From: Muricea muricata
Lineage: Eukaryota; Cnidaria; Anthozoa; Malacalcyonacea; Plexauridae
Reading direction: 5' to 3'
Assembly: GCA_963855995.1 (NCBI GenBank)
Contig: OY979722.1
Location: forward strand, 6,790,001-6,854,000
DNA: 64,000 bases
Position numbers and translations under genes: made by a program. Positions 58,306-64,000 of the stretch are shown here, piece after piece. Positions within the stretch are counted from its first letter, which is position 1. Each line of letters opens with the position of its first letter. Under the pieces are notes generated by a model. The model worked only from the letters and a program-made list of their open reading frames with translations, had not been told where the DNA came from and did not search any database.

Positions 58306-59382
58306 TTATTTGATATCTTTAATGTCTGCAATAGGCACCCACGATCGACTATCGTACCCTAGCCATATTACTAACGCAATACCGTTCTTTTTTCGAAGGA
58401 CTTTTTCTATCCTATACGTATCGTCTTTCTTGTTCACAGCAGATAGTTCTCCTTCGTAAAACTTTCCGATGATCGGTTTCCCCTCGTGATCCTCTAATTC
58501 GTACACGGTTGGATCTCCTCTGAATACCTTTGATATTTTAAATATTTCCTCCGTAAAGTTAGCCTCGTATCCCTTTACAAAAATACTTTTGTATTTACTC
58601 ACCCTAACGGTATCACCTGTCCTAAACTTAGGTAACGGCAGATTTCCCAAAGGCGAACCGAACAACGTAACCCACACCATATTTTCGTTGGTTTTGTTTA
58701 CGTCTTTTGGTTTCATAAGCATACTGCTGTGTTTGGTGTTGTTGTAGTTTTTGGTGAGTTCATTCAACACGTCAACCCAGTTGTAAGTCCCCTTGCTGTA
58801 AAAGTATTTCCACATCATAGTTTTTAAAGTCCTGTTAAACCGTTCTACGATAGCTGCTTTCTTATCGGAATGCGTAGAAAAATAGTCTACGTTATGACTT
58901 TTCAGGAGATCTCTAACACCTACGTTGTAAAATTCCTTTCCTTCGTCAAACTGGACTACATCCGGATACTTACCGAACCTTGTCTTAAACTTATCCAGCA
59001 GTAGGATAACAGCCTTTGTCATATTTTTAATATCCTTCCGGTAAACGGGTATTGTAAAGGCGTAACGGCTAAGAGTCTCCACGGCTGTTAGTATCCAGTA
59101 GTACCCTTTGTTTTTGTTCTTGCCTTTACCCATATCCACCAAATCTAACTGTGTCTGATCTGCAAGATTTTTTACAAAGGTTTTTTGAAATTTATGTTTC
59201 CGGATGATAGGTTTGTATCTCGTGTATGTGTCTTGAGTTTCTAACCATTTCCTAACCATTTTTCTGCTTACGCCTAATCCTTTTTCCTTTGCTTTACGAT
59301 ATAATTTTTCTGCAGACTGATAACCTTCGGAGGGGTCGCAGTAAATATCTCTTAATTCCTGTTCGTTGATAATTTCGGTCAT
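58306..59382 (-). CDS. Retrovirus-like (RVE) integrase with C-terminal chromodomain-like end
   Basis: An intact 358-residue frame. Residues 15-50 resemble a DNA-binding HTH ('SRKMVRKWLE'). The RNase-H-fold core shows 'TQLDLVDMGKG' (first Asp), 'VVQFDEGKEFYN' (second Asp) and 'KAAIVERFNRTLKTMMWKYF' (catalytic Glu in VERFNRT). A beta-rich SH3-like part follows ('PLPKFRTGDTVRVSKYKSIF'). The end, 'YRIEKVLRKKNG', then 'VIWLGYDSRSWVPIADI', matches a chromodomain with aromatic-cage-like positions. Integrase inserts Polinton DNA, making 6-bp duplications. It is the best preserved large gene of the element. Confidence 0.9.
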   Translation of the reverse strand: MTEIINEQELRDIYCDPSEGYQSAEKLYRKAKEKGLGVSRKMVRKWLETQDTYTRYKPIIRKHKFQKTFVKNLADQTQLDLVDMGKGKNKNKGYYWILTAVETLSRYAFTIPVYRKDIKNMTKAVILLLDKFKTRFGKYPDVVQFDEGKEFYNVGVRDLLKSHNVDYFSTHSDKKAAIVERFNRTLKTMMWKYFYSKGTYNWVDVLNELTKNYNNTKHSSMLMKPKDVNKTNENMVWVTLFGSPLGNLPLPKFRTGDTVRVSKYKSIFVKGYEANFTEEIFKISKVFRGDPTVYELEDHEGKPIIGKFYEGELSAVNKKDDTYRIEKVLRKKNGIALVIWLGYDSRSWVPIADIKDIK

Positions 59383-59385
59383 TAT

Positions 59386-60011
59386 TTATTCGAGATACAA
59401 CTCAAACATAACGCTTAAACCGACCTTGTTACCTATATTTGTATTAACATCGAATTCAAACACGTTGTGATCACCGTTTAATATTGAAACCGAACTATGT
59501 ATGTTATTGTAAAATGTGACGGATTCGTTTAGACTTTGTTCCGAGGTTACGGGAATTGTGGCGATAACTTTACTCCCTTTTCGAGTCAAAGTTTCTATCG
59601 GTATCTACACAGTTACATCCGACGGTAACGTATCGTAATCCTAGGTTTACGTCAACGTTAGACAGTGAGTTCGTCCACGTGTTTGCCTGTATGATCGTGT
59701 TCACAGGAAAACCTAAGAAGTAACCAAAGTGTAAAAGATTTATCTGACTCGGCGCACGTATTGTCGTATCTGTTACGCTCAAACTGAATGTTATTTTCGG
59801 CGAGTTTTTCACTGATCATATTAAACGACCAATATCCTTCTTCAAACGTAACTCCCGTTATCGTATCGTTGGCTCCTGTTAAAACATTTTTAAATTTCCA
59901 TAAGATACCAATATTTTTCACTTGTATTTTAGCTCCGTACTTTGTTGAAATGAATCTTTCGAGGTAAACGAAATGCTTTCCCGTTTCGAGATTTAATGTT
60001 AATTTATTCAT
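59386..60011 (-). pseudogene. Putative penton (minor capsid) protein, frameshifted twice
   Basis: Three overlapping frames (60011-59658, 59812-59570, 59589-59386) add up to about 205 residues. They are beta-rich with few charged helices: 'ETGKHFVYLERFISTKYGAK', 'LLHFGYFLGFPVNTII', 'SVSILNGDHNVFEFDVNTNI', ending 'GLSVMFELYLE'. Size, beta pattern and location next to capsid genes suit the single-jelly-roll penton of Polintons, but no diagnostic motif exists, so an alternative virion protein is possible. Frameshifts near 59780 and 59585. Its ATG lies 17 bp from the divergent ATG at 60029. Confidence 0.5.
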
Positions 60012-60028
60012 TTATTTTAAAAATAAAT
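60012..60028. promoter_or_regulatory. 17-bp divergent intergenic region
   Basis: Only TTATTTTAAAAATAAAT separates the start codons of the penton-like gene (minus) and the membrane protein gene (plus). It is almost palindromic, so each gene sees the same AAATAAA-type leader. Confidence 0.5.
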
Positions 60029-61240
60029 ATGGATGATATTGAACTAGATAATTTTGACAACAGGCCTGAAGAAGTGCCCGAAGAAGAAGAACAACAAGAA
60101 GAAACAAACATTGATACCGCGTGGAGAGATCAAAGTGTTGTTATTATCGGTGGGTTTAATCCAGTAAGAGAGGGTCTCGACGAAGAAAAAAATGCTGACA
60201 AAGAATTAGGAAAAAAGTTCGGTGCTATTAAAAGAAGTTATACGGAAGACAAAAAGAACCTTCTTAGGGAGATGCATGTCAATATTAACAAGGGTGACGG
60301 ACCCTTTGCAAAAACGATATTCGAAAAGTTAAAGGTAACGGTCAATAGAAAAGGTAAGGTAAACGGTGCAGAATTCGACGGTGTTAGGACTATCGTTCAA
60401 AAAGGTACAAAATTGGACTATACGGAAGATGTAAAAAAGGGATCCAAGGTGAATGAATTTAAAGAGCTCGTTAAAAATGCTGAACTGGAACATCAAAAAA
60501 CATCGGTAGCCCTCGTAGAGGATACGTTGGATGATATAAGTGTCGATGCGGATCTTTCGCATTCGGTGTTACAAAACAGCATAGAGAATTTAGAAAGTTC
60601 CATAGATGAAAAGGTTGTTGAAACAGAAACGCGTAGCGTGACCATAGATAAGGAAAAAATTAGAGAATTTAGAGGGATTACAAAAACGGCAGATCATAAC
60701 CTCGATAACGGGGGTTTAAAAGTTCAGGAGGAATATTTTAGAAACCTTGCAAGAGATGAACCTAACGAATTAAAATCCAGGTTGTATGAAGAAATGGCAG
60801 ACGTTTGCGTTTTAAAAGCAGACGAAATAAGATTACGAAGAAACCAACGTCCTGAAAGTAAAATAGTACAAAATATTGTGGAAGAAGAAGCGCGAAATAA
60901 TGATCTAACTCGATTCGAAAGATTTAAAGGATGGAGTAAAAAAAAAAACCTCAGTGGCATCTCTGTGGTTGCTATATCCGTTGCGGGTATTATCACAATG
61001 ATCGTTATGGGCGCAAGAAACGCCGTAAAAAGAGGTGCAAAGGCAACGAGTAAATTTGCCAAAGCGCTCGTAAAATTAGGAAAAAAAGCCGCTCCGGTTA
61101 TAGGAGGACTTTTAAACATAACCGCAAAACTTTTATCTTTAGGTGCGGACGCCGTTGGATTTTTATCAAAGAACCTTTGGATTTTAGCCGTTGCAATAGC
61201 GTATGCGTTGTATGAACGACGTAAAAACGTTAACTACTAA
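60029..61240 (+). CDS. Large Polinton membrane-active protein, about 403 residues
   Basis: Intact. The ATG at 60029 is preferred over 59996, because the earlier one overlaps the divergent start. The N-terminus is acidic ('RPEEVPEEEEQQEETNID'), the middle is charged and helical, and the C-terminal 90 residues alternate hydrophobic and basic helices: 'ISVVAISVAGIITMIVMGAR', then 'KRGAKATSKFAKALVKLGKK' and 'SLGADAVGFLSKNLWILAVA'. This looks like a membrane-inserting or amphipathic region, as seen in minor virion proteins. No enzymatic motif. Followed 13 bp later by the capsid gene. Confidence 0.6.
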   Translation: MDDIELDNFDNRPEEVPEEEEQQEETNIDTAWRDQSVVIIGGFNPVREGLDEEKNADKELGKKFGAIKRSYTEDKKNLLREMHVNINKGDGPFAKTIFEKLKVTVNRKGKVNGAEFDGVRTIVQKGTKLDYTEDVKKGSKVNEFKELVKNAELEHQKTSVALVEDTLDDISVDADLSHSVLQNSIENLESSIDEKVVETETRSVTIDKEKIREFRGITKTADHNLDNGGLKVQEEYFRNLARDEPNELKSRLYEEMADVCVLKADEIRLRRNQRPESKIVQNIVEEEARNNDLTRFERFKGWSKKKNLSGISVVAISVAGIITMIVMGARNAVKRGAKATSKFAKALVKLGKKAAPVIGGLLNITAKLLSLGADAVGFLSKNLWILAVAIAYALYERRKNVNY

Positions 61241-61253
61241 ACAAATAATAATA

Positions 61254-62462
61254 ATGAATAGAGGAACAGAACTTAAACCTGGTTTTAAGAAAACAACGTT
61301 AACCGACATCAAGGGAAAAAGAAGTGTTAACGTCACGTCGCTCATCAAGACACAAGCAACGCCAGAGGACATTTACACCATGAGCATTCCGGCATTAAAT
61401 CCTAGTCAATGTACAATCCCAGGCACGTTCGCATTATCCTTTAAATTCGCAAACAGCAATACGAAGTCGTGGTTCTTGAATAACCTTGGAAGACTTCTCG
61501 TCGATAGACTTAGTGTTAACGTGCAAGGAGTAGAACTGTATCAAAACACAGGAGAAAGTCTAATGGAAGTTTACAAAGATCTTTGGAGATCGGAAGAGGA
61601 CCGAGACAACCGACAAGACTTTGGTATTTAACGAAAACGTTAGAAAACTCACATCAAAGGATGACAGCGGCGATAAGGCTGCAAAAACCGACGGAGTCTT
61701 GGATCTGACTATTGCAAGTATGCGTGATCGTATGAAAATACCGCTTGGAAAAATTCTGTGTGATCACGGACCTTACGCACCGTACGGAATGTGTGATTTC
61801 GAATATCGCATCACATTACCGAAATCTGAAAAAATTACGAAGGCACAAACCAATGAAGCGGTCGGTGAATACAAACTCACTGATATGCATTTAGAGTATG
61901 AAATTATTGAGAGTGAAGACCTTGCTGGAAGAGTGAGAGGTGAATACAACGTTGGAAGATCGTTGGGTTACGATTATACAGCATTGTTAAAAACGTTACC
62001 GTGGGGTAAGGATAACACAAGAAAGGTTATAGACGTAAACATTCCGCGTAAAAGTATGAAGGCGGTGGTGTTACTGTTCACAAAAAAGGATGCAGGAGAC
62101 AGCGAAGAATTCGTGTTCCCAAATCTGACTAAAGTGAACGTTACCGTAGAAGGTAATCCAAACGACATTTACAGCAATGGTCTTGCAAAACGTGATATTT
62201 ACAGGGAAGCCGTTAGGTTTTGTCTCGTAGTGTCTCGCAGAAAATTCTACACGGGCAGTTCGCTTGTGTCATCGATTTCCGAACCGTCGATGACGAAAAC
62301 GTTAGCGGTAGCGGAAGGAAATTGGTAGGAACGCAAGCCGGGATTTTAATGGAGATCGAAAAGGAAGCTACGACAACTGATCTGTCCTGTCACGTCTTCG
62401 TAATCGCCGACGGAATAATCGACATGATGGGAACTAAACTTAACGGAACCGCACAATACTAA
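61254..62462 (+). pseudogene. Polinton major capsid protein (double jelly roll), frameshifted twice
   Basis: The ATG at 61254 opens residues including 'IYTMSIPALNPSQCTIPGTF' and 'NLGRLLVDRLSVNVQGVELY' followed by 'EVYKDLW', the first-strand pattern of Polinton capsid proteins. Frame changes near 61620 and 62270 separate three segments. The middle has 'FEYRITLPKSEKI' and 'YNVGRSLGYDYTALLKTLPW'; the end is 'DLSCHVFVIADGIIDMM'. Total about 400 residues. The stop lies 4 bp before the ATPase ATG. Recognition rests on pattern, size and neighbourhood. Confidence 0.8.
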
Positions 62463-62466
62463 AAAG

Positions 62467-63059
62467 ATGAAAACACCGTTCCATATGATAACAGTGGGAA
62501 TGACTGCGTGCGGAAAAGCGCACTACCTTTTGAAAATGTTAGAAGAAGAATACAAAAATAATTTCGACAACATTTTCATTGTATGTCCAACGCTCCAAGA
62601 TAACAAAACATATCAAAATTGGAAGTACTTAAATGATCCAGACGTATTCGCGTTGGGATGCAGTCAAGATGATGTTGAAAGATGTCTACAATATGTTGTA
62701 GATTATGCAAAAAATACAAACAGTCTCATCATATTGGACGACTGTGCCGCCTCCAAAGATGTTAAAAAACAGACGAGTAAACTCGTTGACTTAGCATTCT
62801 CGGGAAGGCATATAGGTTTGAGCACGATCGTCGTTACGCAACAATTAACATCCATTGCAAAAGCATATAGAATAAACATATCAAAACTCGTCACATTTTA
62901 CAATGCCTGTAGAGATGATACTAAATACATATTCAACAACTATCTAAACGTTGAAAAAGACGAGGAGAAAAAAATTATCGACACGTTAAAAAAAACGACT
63001 ATGCTCGGTTAGAGATACTATCGACACGCCCATACACACATCAAGTTATAACCCCATAA
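62467..63059 (+). pseudogene. FtsK/HerA-type (A32-like) DNA-packaging ATPase, frameshifted near the end
   Basis: Residues 9-21 'TVGMTACGKAHYLL' are the P-loop; the usual Ser/Thr after GK is Ala here. 'SLIILDDCAAS' is Walker B with DD, and 'STIVVTQQLTS' is the sensor-like strand ending in Gln. These define the A32-like ATPases that pump DNA into Polinton, poxvirus and virophage capsids. The open frame ends at 63012, but an indel in the A7 run at about 62988-62995 would continue it to a stop at 63057-63059. Hairpin H5 follows immediately. Confidence 0.85.
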
Positions 63060-63090
63060 ATTTTTACTAACTATAAAAGTTAGTAAAAAT
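63059..63090. terminator. Intergenic hairpin H5 after the ATPase gene
   Basis: ATTTTTACTAAC, loop TATAAAA, then GTTAGTAAAAAT: a perfect 12-bp stem that starts at the last base of the extended ATPase frame and ends inside the next ATG. Confidence 0.6.
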
Positions 63091-63217
63091 GTTAACACGT
63101 CGTGAAAAATTTTTAATGCTGATAACCTTTTGTTTTGCCTTTTGTTTGGCTTTTTTAATCTTAACGTACCCTATCACAGTATTTTTTATCATAACCCTCA
63201 TCGTAAAAAATTTGTAA
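63089..63217 (+). CDS. Small hydrophobic protein, 42 residues
   Basis: The ATG at 63089 follows hairpin H5 directly. A short basic start ('MLTRREKF') is followed by two hydrophobic stretches ('LMLITFCFAFCLAFLIL' and 'YPITVFFIITLIV'), so it is probably a two-pass membrane peptide. Its stop lies inside hairpin H6. Confidence 0.45.
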   Translation: MLTRREKFLMLITFCFAFCLAFLILTYPITVFFIITLIVKNL

Positions 63218-63659
63218 CGCGATAAACGTTACAAATTTTTTTTCCTAACGGAACAGTTTTTCTATTCGTCCTTCGATTTTTTATAACGTGTGAAGCAACA
63301 CAAATACCTCCACATACCAATCCTATAAGTGGAATATATGGTGTTACGTAACTTAAAAATTTTTTCACGTCTCTCTAAAAAAGTTCGTTGTTCTCAAGAT
63401 CTTTTTCCAAAGATTTACCATCGTCAACGAGCTCTAAAGTTGTCATCAGTCCTGAAAGTTGTTTTATAAGCGTATCGGCAATGTGTTCGTTAGTTTCATC
63501 CAGTTGTGATGTTAAATAATTTGCATATGTTTTTTCAAGCTTCTCGTCAGATGCTTTTTCAGTCCATTTTACTGTGTGTTTAATCTTACCCTCGTTAATA
63601 AGTTTTATCACCTCTTCTCGATAATTTAATGTTGTATTATCATTTTCTTCATCAAACAT
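63198..63659 (-). pseudogene. Polinton protein with C-terminal membrane segment, one internal stop
   Basis: The ATG at 63659 (leader CTAATAAATAAA) opens 94 residues of acidic helix ('KTYANYLTSQLDETNEHIAD', 'TLELVDDGKSLEKDLENNE'). A TAG at 63377-63375 interrupts, and the same frame continues 'RDVKKFLSYVTPYIPLIG' and 'LVCGGICVASHVIKNRR' to a TGA at 63200-63198. The continued frame and its membrane-like segment suggest one original protein of about 150 residues. Function unknown. Confidence 0.55.
63205..63241. terminator. Intergenic hairpin H6 at a convergent gene junction
   Basis: AAAAAATTTGTAACG (63205-63219), loop CGATAAA, CGTTACAAATTTTTT (63227-63241): a perfect 15-bp stem, the longest of the set, between the plus gene ending at 63217 and the minus gene that ends at 63198. 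Confidence 0.7.
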
Positions 63660-63676
63660 TTTATTTATTAGTTAAC

Positions 63677-64000
63677 CTAGAGTTTTAACAATCTTTTAAA
63701 CGAAAAATACGTTTCATCAGTAAAGTCCCTTCTTTTGTTATTGTCAGGTTCAAAAACAAAATATATGGCATTACCTAATATGTCACTCTGTGTTGTTTTT
63801 AGTTGTTGCATTACAAACTCGTATGTTTTACAGTTCTCGTAATCCAGTGAGTGAGATATTTCCTGACCATAAATGCGGTTACGGCGGTTCAATACGAACT
63901 TTTTTACCGGCTTCTCTGTGAAACTATCCTCCCTGAGCATCATTTTGCTGAACCTTATTTTCGTAACTCCAATTCCAATACTTATACTTTGTAGAGGCTG
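63677..64000 (-). CDS. Partial Polinton gene at the window edge
   Basis: The frame is open from the window end to a stop at 63677-63679. ATGs at 63943/63940 are internal, since the frame continues upstream ('SISIGIGVTKIRFSK') to the edge. The product is beta/charge mixed ('VKKFVLNRRNRIYGQE', 'GNAIYFVFEPDNNKRRDF') without a recognised motif. The true start lies past 64000. Confidence 0.4.
   Translation of the reverse strand, partial: QPLQSISIGIGVTKIRFSKMMLREDSFTEKPVKKFVLNRRNRIYGQEISHSLDYENCKTYEFVMQQLKTTQSDILGNAIYFVFEPDNNKRRDFTDETYFSFKRLLKL

Larger units (their letters stand above)
41600..64000. mobile_element. Polinton/Maverick (adintovirus-like) provirus, right end beyond the window
   Basis: Integrase, DNA polymerase B with primer-domain N-terminus, major capsid, putative penton and A32-type ATPase occur together, which defines a Polinton. 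The left limit lies between the mariner-type element (41381) and the first gene (42068); the exact terminal repeat and 6-bp duplication could not be identified. Order: small genes and polymerase (+), small membrane genes (+), then (-) membrane genes, a 390-residue protein, integrase and penton, then (+) membrane protein, capsid and ATPase, then (-) genes at the edge. An adenovirus-type maturation protease was not seen and may lie past 64000. Confidence 0.9.

Noticed and set aside
41600-64000. Search for an adenovirus-type cysteine protease in the Polinton
   Set aside because: No frame with the His-Asp/Glu-Cys pattern was found; it may lie beyond 64000, so no feature is claimed.

Overview
This is AT-rich, spliced metazoan nuclear DNA, most likely from an aquatic invertebrate. 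A cnidarian is plausible because CR1-type LINEs, Penelope-like elements (PLEs), Tc1/mariner, Kolobok-like and Polinton elements occur together, but the species cannot be fixed from the sequence. Host coding sequence is sparse. The best case is two phase-0 exons on the minus strand (25954-26166, then 21650-21811) whose joined reading resembles the RWD region of WDR59. A possible terminal exon (469-739) and a possible two-exon gene start (4472-4054) are weaker.

Positions 1-26 kb are a nest of decayed elements. A CR1-like LINE (1325-6500) is split by a 3.4-kb CMC-like DNA element (1939-5382), and a second LINE (6580-9330) follows. Next come a Tc1 element (10477-12111), an 800-bp fold-back element (13726-14527) and three minus-strand LINE remnants (16.6-21.1 kb). 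The intron of the WDR59-like gene holds an element within an element within an element.

Positions 27-35 kb are a PLE graveyard: at least four PLE families with GIY-YIG ends, often as inverted pairs, bounded by long (TA)n and (TATACA)n arrays. Five hammerhead-ribozyme motifs can be read here: two in the first PLE pair, one at a solo PLE end, and two in opposite arms of a 570-bp palindrome. Positions 36.5-41.4 kb are one Tc1/mariner-type element with a broken transposase and elaborate internal inverted repeats.

From about 41.6 kb to the window end lies a Polinton/Maverick (adintovirus-like) provirus that runs off the right edge. It carries protein-primed-type DNA polymerase B, retrovirus-like integrase, major capsid protein, putative penton, FtsK/A32-type packaging ATPase, a GIY-YIG/C2H2 protein and many small membrane proteins. 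Most genes carry stops or frameshifts, the polymerase gene is interrupted by about 3.8 kb of other elements, and a zinc-finger gene is split by a Kolobok-like element with TTAA duplications. Integrase and several small genes remain open. Gene blocks alternate in strand. Perfect or near-perfect hairpins sit just after many of the genes, including both convergent junctions. This resembles the 3'-end hairpin rule known from Mimivirus and is the most interesting unexplained pattern in the window.
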